Assembly: GCF_016802725.1 (NCBI RefSeq)
Contig: NC_052668.1
Coordinates: 27,530,001 to 27,594,000 of the forward strand
DNA from: Solenopsis invicta
Taxonomy: Eukaryota; Arthropoda; Insecta; Hymenoptera; Formicidae
DNA: 64,000 nt
Direction: 5' to 3'
The stretch's first letter is position 1, and each line of letters begins with the position of its first letter. Below are positions 36,691-47,000 of this stretch, piece by piece. The position numbers and the translations under genes were made by a program. The notes beneath the pieces were generated by a model that worked only from the letters and a program-made list of their open reading frames with translations, had not been told where the DNA came from and searched no databases.

Positions 36691-39511
36691 AAACTTGGCT
36701 AAGAAATTTAAGTATTCGATGCTGACGTTCTACCCGACCATTAGATTGAGGATGAAGTGGAGTAGTACGAGTCTTTCTGATTCCCAATAAACTAGATAAT
36801 TCTTGAAATAATCGAGATTCAAAATTTCTGCCTTGATCTGTATGAATTTCCAAAGGAACGCCAAATCTAGAAACCACTTGGTTAACAAAAATTTCTGCAA
36901 TGGTACTCGCCTTAATATTTCCAGTAGGAAAGGCTTCAACCCATTTAAAAAAACAGTCAGTTATGACTAATAAATACTTTTTTCCAGATGAAGAGATTGG
37001 AAAAGGACTTAGAATATCCATCTGAACTCTTTCAAAAGGAATACCGACATTATAAATTTGAAAAGGAGATTTTCCTTTTTCAGAAGGCCCCTTTTTAGCA
37101 AAACAAACCTTACAAGTTTTACACCAATGTTCGACATCTTGCTTACAAGTAGCCCAATAAAATCGTTTTCGGATCTTTGCCAAGGTCTTATTCACCCCAA
37201 AATGACCTCCAGAAGGAGAATCATGAGCTTCCTTTAACACTCGTTGAATAAATTTTCTTGGGACTATTGTTTGAAGAATTTCTGTATGTAAATCCGGAGA
37301 AATCCATCTTCTAAATAACATTCCATCTTTGATAATCAAAGAATCCCACTGAGTCCAATAAACTTTTGAAGATGAATCATTAGCAGCTATTTCCTGTCGA
37401 GAAGGACGAATACCAATTTCCTTGCCATGATAAATATTGACGATAGAGTGGTCTTCCAATTGAGCCTCCTTCCAATCTATAGACTCCCCTTTCTCAAAAA
37501 CAATTCTCCCTAAAGAATTATTCTTTACCTCGTTCCCTCTCAACTCTATTCTTTCACAATATTTGCAAGAAAATTCAGCACAAGGACGCCTGGACAACGC
37601 ATCAGCATTACCATGTAATCTCCCTGCACGATGAATTACTTCAAAATCATACTGTTGAAGACGTTCCAGCCAACGCGCTAACTGACCGTCAAGCTCTCTA
37701 AACGATAATAACCACCATAAAGAAATATGATCTGTTCTAACTAAAAACTTTTGTCCATACAGGTAATGATGAAAATTTTTAAAAGAATCGATGATTGCTA
37801 AAAGCTCACGACGAGTAACACAATAATTCCTTTCCGTCTTACTCAATACTCGACTATAAAAAGCGATTACCTTTTCCCCATCCTCTTGTTTTTGAGATAA
37901 AACTGCACCAATGCCATGATTGGAAGCATCTGTGTCAAGAATAAATTCTCCTGTTTCAGAGGGAAAAGATAAGATTTGCGAAGACATTAAGAACTGTTTA
38001 AGTTTAAGAAAAGCCGATTGACATTCCTCATTCCAAATAAATTTATTTTGATTTTCGGTCAAAACAAATAAAGGTTTAGCAACAATGGAGAATTCTTTAA
38101 CCAACTTTCTGTAATAAGAACAAAAACCAAGAAAACTGCGTAACTGTTTTTTATTACGAGGTACAGGCCAATTCCGAATACATTCAACCTTCTCAGGATC
38201 AGTAGAAATTCCATTCTCCGTAATAACATGACCCAAGTACTTAACCTTTCTTCCGAAGAAAGAACACTTCTTAGGATTTAATTTTAAATTCGCTTTTCGA
38301 AAACGAAGAAAGACTTCCTTTAGATTAGCTAATGAACCTTCAAAAGTGTTACTGAAAATAATCACGTCATCAAGATAAACTAAACACATTTTATTTATGA
38401 TTTGATGAAGAACCTTTTCCATTAAACGCTCAAAAGTCGCCGGAGCATTGCATAAACCAAAAGGCATAACAGTAAATTGCCACAGCCCATTTCCAACTGA
38501 AAAAGCTGTCTTTTCTCTATCTTGAGAACGCAATTTTACTTGCCAATAACCACTCTTCAAGTCCAGGGTCGAAAACCAAGAACTTCCGGATAAACGATCG
38601 AAAAGACTATCAATCCTAGGCAAAGGAAAAGAATCTTTTTTTGTAATAGCATTTAGTTTCCTATAATCCACACAAAATCTAAGAGTTCCGTCCTTTTTTT
38701 TAACTAAAACAGCAGGAGAAACCCAAGGACTATAAGACTCCTCAATAATTCCCTCGCGTTTTATCTCTTCTAAATTTTTTTCTACTTCATCACGCAAATG
38801 GAATGGAATTCGTCTAGGTGTCTGTTTAATGGGATCACTCTTTTCTAAGTTAATAGAATGTTCAACGATTGAACAATTTCCTGCAATTACCTCTTCCGAA
38901 AAGACATCCTGAAATTCCCTCAGAAATTCTGCAAAATGTTTTTTTTGAGAAGAATCTAATTCAGAAGAATTTCTTTCGAAACAATCTAGAAGAAAAGCTG
39001 GAACGTTAAAATTACTGATTCGAGTACAAAAAGAATTTTTTAATTCTGGTAAAGTTTGTCCGAAACTTGAGACAAAAATTTCCCCGTAACCAGTTTTAAT
39101 TAAGAAATCAGCTCCCAAAATACAATCATCCTTGATCTCTGCTACAAACATTGGAAATTCCAAAGAATGCTTTCCTAAAACAACTTTTACTTCGAGTTTA
39201 AAATCTACGGGAACTTCCTCCCCAGTAGGATACTTTAAATTGCAATCTCTAACGAAAATCTGTTGCTTATTTTTCTTAACAAACCTTCTACTAAGAATGG
39301 AAACATCAGAACCTGTATCTATTTTAAAAATACAAGGCTGATCATCCACGAAGCCGCGAAAACAAAAATTATTGTTTTGCACGCAAAAAGACTTTACAGG
39401 AAAATTCTTTTTTTTAACCTCTAATTTCTTCGCCGAGCTTTGCAAAATTTCTCTGCAAAACTCGGCTATTCCAAGTTTCCCTCTTTCCCAGTAAGTGAGA
39501 GTGAAGGACAT
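36683..39511 (-). CDS. pol: Gypsy pol polyprotein (protease, RT, RNase H, integrase), truncated at its end
   Basis: 942 codons from the first ATG, but translation is probably by -1 frameshift from gag at 39475..39481. Aspartic protease DTGS at residues 65-68. Reverse transcriptase about 230-430 with YLDD at 379-382. RNase H about 524-650 starting at DTDAS. Integrase zinc motif HHCC at about 763-803. Integrase core with D832, D892 and E928 (D-35-E spacing). All catalytic residues are present. The frame ends early within the integrase core tail (see 36181..36690), so this copy probably cannot make full integrase. Confidence 0.95.
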   Translation of the reverse strand: MSFTLTYWERGKLGIAEFCREILQSSAKKLEVKKKNFPVKSFCVQNNNFCFRGFVDDQPCIFKIDTGSDVSILSRRFVKKNKQQIFVRDCNLKYPTGEEVPVDFKLEVKVVLGKHSLEFPMFVAEIKDDCILGADFLIKTGYGEIFVSSFGQTLPELKNSFCTRISNFNVPAFLLDCFERNSSELDSSQKKHFAEFLREFQDVFSEEVIAGNCSIVEHSINLEKSDPIKQTPRRIPFHLRDEVEKNLEEIKREGIIEESYSPWVSPAVLVKKKDGTLRFCVDYRKLNAITKKDSFPLPRIDSLFDRLSGSSWFSTLDLKSGYWQVKLRSQDREKTAFSVGNGLWQFTVMPFGLCNAPATFERLMEKVLHQIINKMCLVYLDDVIIFSNTFEGSLANLKEVFLRFRKANLKLNPKKCSFFGRKVKYLGHVITENGISTDPEKVECIRNWPVPRNKKQLRSFLGFCSYYRKLVKEFSIVAKPLFVLTENQNKFIWNEECQSAFLKLKQFLMSSQILSFPSETGEFILDTDASNHGIGAVLSQKQEDGEKVIAFYSRVLSKTERNYCVTRRELLAIIDSFKNFHHYLYGQKFLVRTDHISLWWLLSFRELDGQLARWLERLQQYDFEVIHRAGRLHGNADALSRRPCAEFSCKYCERIELRGNEVKNNSLGRIVFEKGESIDWKEAQLEDHSIVNIYHGKEIGIRPSRQEIAANDSSSKVYWTQWDSLIIKDGMLFRRWISPDLHTEILQTIVPRKFIQRVLKEAHDSPSGGHFGVNKTLAKIRKRFYWATCKQDVEHWCKTCKVCFAKKGPSEKGKSPFQIYNVGIPFERVQMDILSPFPISSSGKKYLLVITDCFFKWVEAFPTGNIKASTIAEIFVNQVVSRFGVPLEIHTDQGRNFESRLFQELSSLLGIRKTRTTPLHPQSNGRVERQHRILKFLSQVCF
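39432..39481 (-). promoter_or_regulatory. -1 ribosomal frameshift signal (slippery heptamer plus hairpin)
   Basis: On the minus strand, G GGA AAC in the gag frame (39481..39475) lies two codons before the gag TAG (39468..39466). Eight bases later comes a stem of 13 pairs: GCCGAGTTTTGCA pairs with TGCAAAGCTCGGC (one G-U) around a 9-base loop, 39466..39432. The pol frame is -1 relative to gag, exactly as the heptamer predicts. Confidence 0.85.
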
Positions 39512-40503
39512 TCTGAACGAAAATGTCCCTTAGAACCACATTGCCAACATTCAACATCCTTCCGTGAAAATCCCACTTTTTCCTTGAAATTCCCAATTTC
39601 CGAGTATCTATTTTTAAAATCTTTTCTCCCTGTGTTTTTCCGCAAAAATTTTGATTTTTCCGAAAATTTAGAAAAACTATTTTCCCTTATAGCCTTAATG
39701 GCCATAGCCCTTTCTACCGCTGCACGCAGGGAAATCACTCCCTCCAATTGAAGGGTTTGTTTAACAAAACCGTCCGCAAGCGCAGCAACAAATTGTGAGC
39801 ATGCGATTTTATCTCGTACTTCCGTAGAGCATTCCGGATAGACTAGACGAGACAGACGTTCAAGATCTGCTCCAAGAGTGGGAATATCTTTCCCTATACG
39901 TTGCTTTCTATTAGTAAATTGTGTATAAAAAGACTGAAACAAGTGACTTTCTCCGAAACGCAATTCTAAGCGTGACTCTAATTCAGAAAATTGTAAATTC
40001 TCCAATTCCGAAATCCCGTCTAAAATTGAACGCGCTTTCCCTCTACGACATGAAGCTAAAACCGCTACTTTAACGGTTTCAGTCCAACTATTTACTTGAG
40101 CGAGTAAACGGAATTGAGAAAGAAATTCGCGCAATGAAGAATTTCCATCATAAGTATCCGGCTTTAATTTAAAACCGATATTATTCTCTGAAGCAGAATT
40201 TAAATTGGTAAACGACTGGCCTTGTATTCGACGTAGTTGTTCATTAAGTTCGTCCTCACGCTGCTGAAAGCGAAGACGCTCCTCCTTCATCGTACGAAGC
40301 TCCTCCAACGCAGCTCGCAACAACTCCGCGGAGCCCGGAATCTCAGCATCTCCTGTTGTACGCTCGATGTTATCTTCCGTCGTCCTCTCGACGAAATCTC
40401 CCGTAGAACGCACACTCGATCGTTCGTCGACTCCCGGAGATTGTGAAATCGCTCCTGAGGAGCGCGTGCACATCCCCTTCCTCGGAGTATGCACGAAAGC
40501 CAT
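39466..40503 (-). CDS. gag: Gypsy gag polyprotein
   Basis: 345 aa nucleocapsid/capsid precursor. The N-terminal region is rich in charged residues with a predicted coiled-coil stretch (LRAALEELRTMKEERLRFQ, about residues 63-90). The capsid-like middle includes YDGNSSLREFLSQFR. A single CCHC zinc knuckle (CWQCGSKGHFRSEC, residues 319-332) binds RNA. The start ATG at 40503 lies about 45 nt after the primer-binding site. It overlaps pol by 46 nt in the -1 frame. No disruption was seen. Confidence 0.93.
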   Translation of the reverse strand: MAFVHTPRKGMCTRSSGAISQSPGVDERSSVRSTGDFVERTTEDNIERTTGDAEIPGSAELLRAALEELRTMKEERLRFQQREDELNEQLRRIQGQSFTNLNSASENNIGFKLKPDTYDGNSSLREFLSQFRLLAQVNSWTETVKVAVLASCRRGKARSILDGISELENLQFSELESRLELRFGESHLFQSFYTQFTNRKQRIGKDIPTLGADLERLSRLVYPECSTEVRDKIACSQFVAALADGFVKQTLQLEGVISLRAAVERAMAIKAIRENSFSKFSEKSKFLRKNTGRKDFKNRYSEIGNFKEKVGFSRKDVECWQCGSKGHFRSECPSLSLTGKEGNLE

Positions 40504-40547
40504 AGTTCAAAAATCGTTTAAAGCTCGTCCTATCTCTTGTTCGTCCT

Positions 40548-40565
40548 ATCCCGGACGAGCCCCCA
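40548..40565 (-). other. Gypsy primer-binding site for tRNA-Pro
   Basis: Minus strand TGGGGGCTCGTCCGGGAT, four bases inside the 5' LTR. It equals the known tRNA-Pro primer site of gammaretroviruses, so the primer is inferred to be tRNA-Pro. Confidence 0.88.
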
Positions 40566-40569
40566 AAAA

Positions 40570-40783
40570 TGTTACGTCCGTCGGTTACACAAACACTCTC
40601 GCGCGCTCTCACACTAAGGGCACTCGCGTGCGATAAATAATAAAGCAGAATCTTTGAAAAACTCCAACGTTTATTCTACACGACTGTCACCAAAACAAAG
40701 CTTCAGACCTCAACAACACGAACATCGCTACTAATAGACAAAAGACGTTTAAAACATAATACACGCCTATACCGGGCGTAACA
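40570..40783 (-). repeat. Gypsy 5' LTR (element orientation)
   Basis: 214 bp and identical to the other LTR except at two positions. It would contain the element's promoter. No clear TATA box was seen. Confidence 0.95.
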
Positions 40784-41035
40784 GTATGATAAAATAAAGG
40801 AATAGAAATTTATAAGGATAAGTACAAAATGCAAAGTAGATATAAAATTGCAAACATATAAAAATGGTTTATAAAGACATAACACATTAACAAGAGATTA
40901 ATAACTCAAAACAATATACATTTAATTATATTAAACGCAAACATTGATCTAAGAATAAAATATATTTGTCAACGAGAAAGAGCAAATTCTGTGGATTAAT
41001 CATCTCAGAAATTCCGAGGAATAGCTGCTGACATT

Positions 41036-44000
41036 TCATTGACGTTTCTTATTCATTTGATTCAGCATCGGGTCGTATAAATACTTTTTCACATTCTTAG
41101 CCCATAGAAAGTCGAGATGATTAAATTTCTTGTCTCCTATTAAAGTTTTACTGGCGAGATTGCTCACTTCGCTGGTCAACTTTTCCACATCCTAGACAAA
41201 TCGTAATGTAAATAAAAAAGTTCTAAAAAATATGAACCTATAATTTCATCTGATATTTCAATGCTAATGTCAATAAAAACACTCTAGAACTTTTTACAAC
41301 TTGTTACAATCAAACAAGGATCATTTTAATGCTTAAATTTAGTATTAAAACATCAAAGAAAAAGATACGTTAACCAAAGACAAACGACCAAATACGACGA
41401 TTAAGAAAGATATTTAAGAAATAAATAAATTGTTATATATAAAAAAAATACAAACCTTAACATTTGCTAACCAATCGTTTTCACTGTAATATACGTGCAT
41501 CGGTGTCGTGATTTTGCTCAACATATATTCCGGTGGAGTTAACGAACCGTGCACTTGTTTATTGCGAAGTCCGTAATCGTATTGTTGAAATCTCCCTGCT
41601 GTGATCACTTTTCCTGTTGACAGATTTGGTAGTGTTATTATGGAAAATATTTGAGAGATTTGAATATAATGAATATCACAAATAAATCTTTATACATTAT
41701 GCATATGCTATAGCTTGTTCGATCATCTGCAATTATTTTGCACTAGTGTACACTAAAAATTATATATGGCCGGTATTCATAATTATTACGGAATGACTGA
41801 GAAGAGGTGTATAGCAAATTTAGAGAACAGGATTTTTATGGTCGTGCTTGAGACTGCATCATTACATGTGAAATTCAATGTGAATTGTATGATAATTGTG
41901 TCAATTAAGAGAAGAAAATGATCTGGATAACGCAGCCATTTCTATATTTACGTAATTATATTAAATATTATATTTTATCATTTTACGATCTCATTATTAT
42001 TATCGTTGTTGATGCCTTGCCATATTGAACATTGTATTTTTATTTCAACATTATGCGAAATTGAACTCAAAAGTGTAAGGATAGTAACGAAACTTTAATT
42101 TTATATTAATCACTTTATATGTGGCGGTTGAAGAAGACTAAGTGAGATCGAAACATGTCTCAGAGCATTTAAAGATTTGTTATTGTTATGGAGTTATTAG
42201 CAATAAACGTTAAAATCCATCAAAGTTGCGATGTCGATAATTTACCCTTTTTATTTTGTTTACTTGATATAAATTTATCTTTTTGTTATGCTTATATTTT
42301 GTATATAAAAGAGGAGATTTATGTATGCATCTTACGGACTTTGGAAAATTCGATATTAAGATGTAGAATTTGATGATGTAAAACTAACATGTAACATTCA
42401 GGTGTTGATGAGTCATAGAGTTGAAATTACAAGGTAGGGTTTCTTTAATTTGAGATTGACTAATAATTTTTTCTTATTTATTTATTTTGTGCATTTTGAA
42501 GTTGTTTTATGATTCTACAAAACGTACTTTTCAAAATTTATTTGTAAAGTAAAAATTAAAGTTAAATTAATTATTCAAACACATTAGAATGTATTAAATT
42601 TTTTCTTAAATATGTAGTGTTTAATAAAAACTTTGAACTCAAGAGAATTACCATTTGGACATTATTATTTTTTGTATTTAACAATCCAATTTTGCCGCGA
42701 GCTGTCCGATTATTTGGACATTATGGCTAAACTAATTTTATGAAATTTCTAACATTCGCTGTAATATCTTTTAAGTGTAGTATTCCAAACTTTATAATCT
42801 TGTATCTAACCCTTTGATTGGCAACTGAATGTTACATATTATTTTTACGACATCAAACTGTCTTAATATTTAACTCTCAAAAATCCGCAAGATATAGGCA
42901 GTTCTCCTCTGATTAAGTATCTTTATGTATAGCAGTATTATTTATGATACTGTAACAGTAATAACTTTAATTTATGAATATTAGTTTATTAATATAAGTT
43001 TACCAGAATTGATGATTTGCGCAAAGTGCATAAGTTGCTTCGAGGATGCACTAGCTGGAATATGTCCTAAGATTACCGGTAGAAGAACCTACAGACAATA
43101 TAAAAAATAATTTTGAAAAAATGTGATAAAAAAAACGTTTATTTTTATTTAAAGAAAATTTTTTTAATTTCAAATTTAAAAAAAATGTTATCACTGTTAT
43201 AAAGTACTTTTCAAGCTATTCAACTTTTATTTAGAACATTTTTTGTCCATTATAGTTTCGTCGATATTTGCTTCAAAAGAAAAATACTAATTTTCTTCAA
43301 AGGGGTATTTTATTCCTTAAAAGTGAAAACGGGCACGTACAGAAGAATACGTATCCCTTATTTTAATTCGTACTACACATTAAACGCTCGTCAAAATCGA
43401 AAGACGACATTTTTGTGTCTTCCCTTCTTAGACATCTAATTTAATACTGAAAGTTTATTAGGAAAAATTATTTGTGTATACATGTGCGTGCAATATGTAG
43501 TAGTATGTAATGACGAACTGGTATTTCGTAAATCGCACCTATTGTAAATTGTGTGTAAGGCGTTCAATCTGTAAAACTAACGATTTCAGCATCCCTTTAA
43601 CGGGACATTGGCAACGTTAATTTTGTCGACTAAATTTATTTATGTAGATGTTCGATATTAAGTTTAGTAGTAAACATCCTAATATCTCTACAAATTTCTA
43701 CATCGATATACCTACTCAAGCACATATGTGTACAAATTTTGGGATAAAGTGTTTTTTATGCTCTAAAGCTCTTAACTCACTTCTGAAATCCACACTATTG
43801 GACCTTTCTGTTTTTGAGTGGGATTTATGCTTACTTTATACATATAATGAATAAAATTTTTATATAAAGCAGTTGTGTGTATTATCATGAATTGAGACTA
43901 TGTGTTGATGTCAAAACTGCCAATAATAAAATTTTTCAAATTTTTTTGTTTTTTGTATGAATTTTGACTTTGTCTTGCGTTATTGTCTGTAAGGTACCCG

Positions 44001-47000
44001 AGCCGAATAAGGCCCACCTAACTTATTTTATTTTTTATAAATTTTATTTACAAAGATGTTGAAATGAACTAAATGAAAGTAAAATGTTTATTTCATCCAC
44101 TTGCAAAAATAAAATTATCATCTATATAAAACATTTTATGTATATATATAATAAGTAAAAAAGGAATTTTTTTTAACTCTGACATTGGATTTTATTAATT
44201 TCTTGTGTTTTTAATAAGGCCCGAATTAAAAATAATTTAAAAATAACAAAGGAATTAAACATATTTCCCAACTCACTGTTAAAATGATTATTAATTACAA
44301 ATACGAAATCCTTTAAGATCTATTTTACTGTAAAACATCATAATTATTTTTAATTTTGTCTATAATTAACATTTTAATTTTAAGAAATTCAGGCTATTTT
44401 AGTGGAATTTTAGCTTGTGGAAAGTTAGCGTTATTGAAAATCATTATTCTCTGTTGCAAGCCACATACATAATAAACAAATGGCAATCACTATAACAATA
44501 AATGTATAAGTGGGCCTTAATTAATAATACATTATTTATAACAAAGTATACTTATTCCAAAAAATTGATATATATATTTATTTCTTTTCTACAGTTAGAA
44601 AGTTAAATAACATTATAATATGTCGTAATAAATAATAAAATAATGTATACTTATTAAATTTACAACAAATTTTTATAAAATAGCTGATTTCCCATCTTTA
44701 TTAAAAGCGTTTGTTGCATTGAATAAACGTGTTGCTACCGATATTAATTCCCTAGTCCCTCTTTATCTATTTCCTATGACATATCTTTTAAGCATATATT
44801 TTAAACATAAAACGAATTTTTAAATGGTAAATTTAAAAGTGGGCCTTATTTAGTACGGGGCTTTATTCGACTCAAGTACCTTACTTTAATTATGGAAAAG
44901 GATTTATAACTCTTTCTAATCAACAAAAAGTTACTTTGTATGAAAAATATTACGTTCAATTGGTAAACAGACCTGTTGGCAGAATCACTTTAAGATTATG
45001 CTCGAAAAATTAAATGTTCTTATAAATAAATATGTATTCAATGCTTACTGGATCAAGTTGATCAGGATTGAATCCAATCATCAGAAACAGCGCATTCGAG
45101 CAAATCGGTTGCGTAGCAGCTTTCTCCCCACATAAAATTTGTCCAAATCGTTTTATTATTTTGTTGTCGAGATTGAATTCGTGGAAGCCAACTAATTTCC
45201 AGAAAAACTGCAATAGCATATTTAAACTGTCAGAAACGAAAGAATTATTTGAAATTGAGGTCTCTCTATCATTTTTTTTTTTTTTAACTAGAAGTCACGT
45301 ACTTCTCCAAAATGACAGAACTGTGATGTGAATTGTAAAAGGGGACTCTTCATCCTGCCAGAATAAGCGATCGGAGCCAAAGCATACATCTCCTCGATAT
45401 GCTCCTGATATTCAGGGCGATCCGCTGCCATGACGAAGAAAGTGGTGGTGCCTTGGCTGTGTCCTATGTAGAACATTTTTTCACGGCCGGTGGTTTTCAC
45501 AATATGATCTATCATTGCTGGAAGATCAATCGTACCCATCTCATGCCAACTGTAGTGTGCAATCAAAATACAAATAAATTACGTTTAGTTAAAAAAAAGG
45601 TGAAGCATTAAAGCTCAGAAAACATTATTTTTATATTTATATACAGTTTTTATACGTATAATGTTTGTTTATGCATAATGCGCTTTTTTTTTTATTTGTA
45701 ATACTTTTATCCTTAAAGATGGAGACATTAATTTTAATTTATGTAATCTGTTTTGGTATCTTAAATTTTTATCATTTAGTCGAGTGGTCCAAGATAATTG
45801 ATTAAATTTTTTCTCTGATGAGATAACAGATTATTAAAACAACTCTTATTTCAATATAAATATAGATTTAAAGTATATCTATATATATAAATATAAATAA
45901 GTTCAGAGTTTTTCTCTCGATTTAGTCTTCGTAATTATTTGTTTATAAAATATGGTGGGAAGAAAAATATTGTACCAATTTATTTTTTAAATCAAGCTTT
46001 AAATAAAATTTCTGATAAAATCTGGAAGTTAATTAAAACAATATTATATTAATATAATTATACATATTCATATACTCACACATACATCTTTTTTAATTTT
46101 TATAATGATTAATCGCTTAAAAATAGACTTCAACATTCTCATTTAAAAAAAATTAATTTTAATTTAAATACAAAACAAAAGAAATTTTAAATAATTATAC
46201 AGAGTGAGCCATTTGAATCTATCACTCCAAATATTTCCGTTTCCTTGCATTTTACAAGAAAATGTTTCAAACAAAAGTTGTATGGTTTCAAGGGGGTCAT
46301 AAGATGGTGTCATTAATTTGATCTTGAATAGTTGCTTGAAGATCACGTGAAGGACACCTCCAATTTTTTTAATGGGACTACCTACTTTTTATTACATATT
46401 CTTGTAGTATATCTCGAAACCTTTCCAAAACACTATAAGAAAGGTCATTTTCGTTGAGTACTTTCTGAGTTGTGAGGCTTCAAAGTTACGTTGTACTGTA
46501 ACTTTCAAGCGTCATAACTGGACAAATTTTTAACAAAAATAAACTTATTTATAGTGTTTTGGAAAGCTCTCGAAATTGACTACAAGAAAATGCAATACAA
46601 AAATATAGAATGTTACGGAAGTACTGATACCCTTTAATTAGGGAACTATTGATACTCTAACATTGTATCTCTTATTGCATATTTTTGTAGTTTATTTCGA
46701 GTTTTTTCCAAAGCACTACAAAAAAGTTTATTTTTGTTAAGTACTTTCCGAGTTGTGACGCTTAAAAGTTACAGTACACCGTAGCTTTCAAGACTCACAA
46801 CTCAAAAAGTACTCAACAAAAATAAACTTTCTTGTAATGTTTTGGAAAGGTCTCAAGATAAACTACAAGAATATGTAATAAAAAGTAGGTAGTCCAATTA
46901 AAAAAATTGGAGGTGTCCTTCACGTGACCTTCAAGCAACTATTCAAGATCAAATTAATGACACTATCTTATGAACCCCTTGAAACCATACAACTTTTGTC

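Larger units (their letters stand above)
35293..40783 (-). mobile_element. Ty3/Gypsy LTR retrotransposon, full length, gag-pol, no env
   Basis: Two 214-bp LTRs (TGTTACG...CGTAACA) differ at only 2 positions, and the 4-bp target GTAT flanks both sides (35289..35292 and 40784..40787). The copy D flank near 54265 has the empty site AAATCGTATGATAAAATG. The order on the minus strand is LTR, tRNA-Pro primer site, gag, pol (protease, RT, RNase H, integrase), polypurine tract, LTR, which is the Ty3/Gypsy order. The near-identical LTRs imply recent insertion, yet pol carries a frameshift and a stop. There is no envelope frame in the ~670 bp after pol. Confidence 0.96.
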
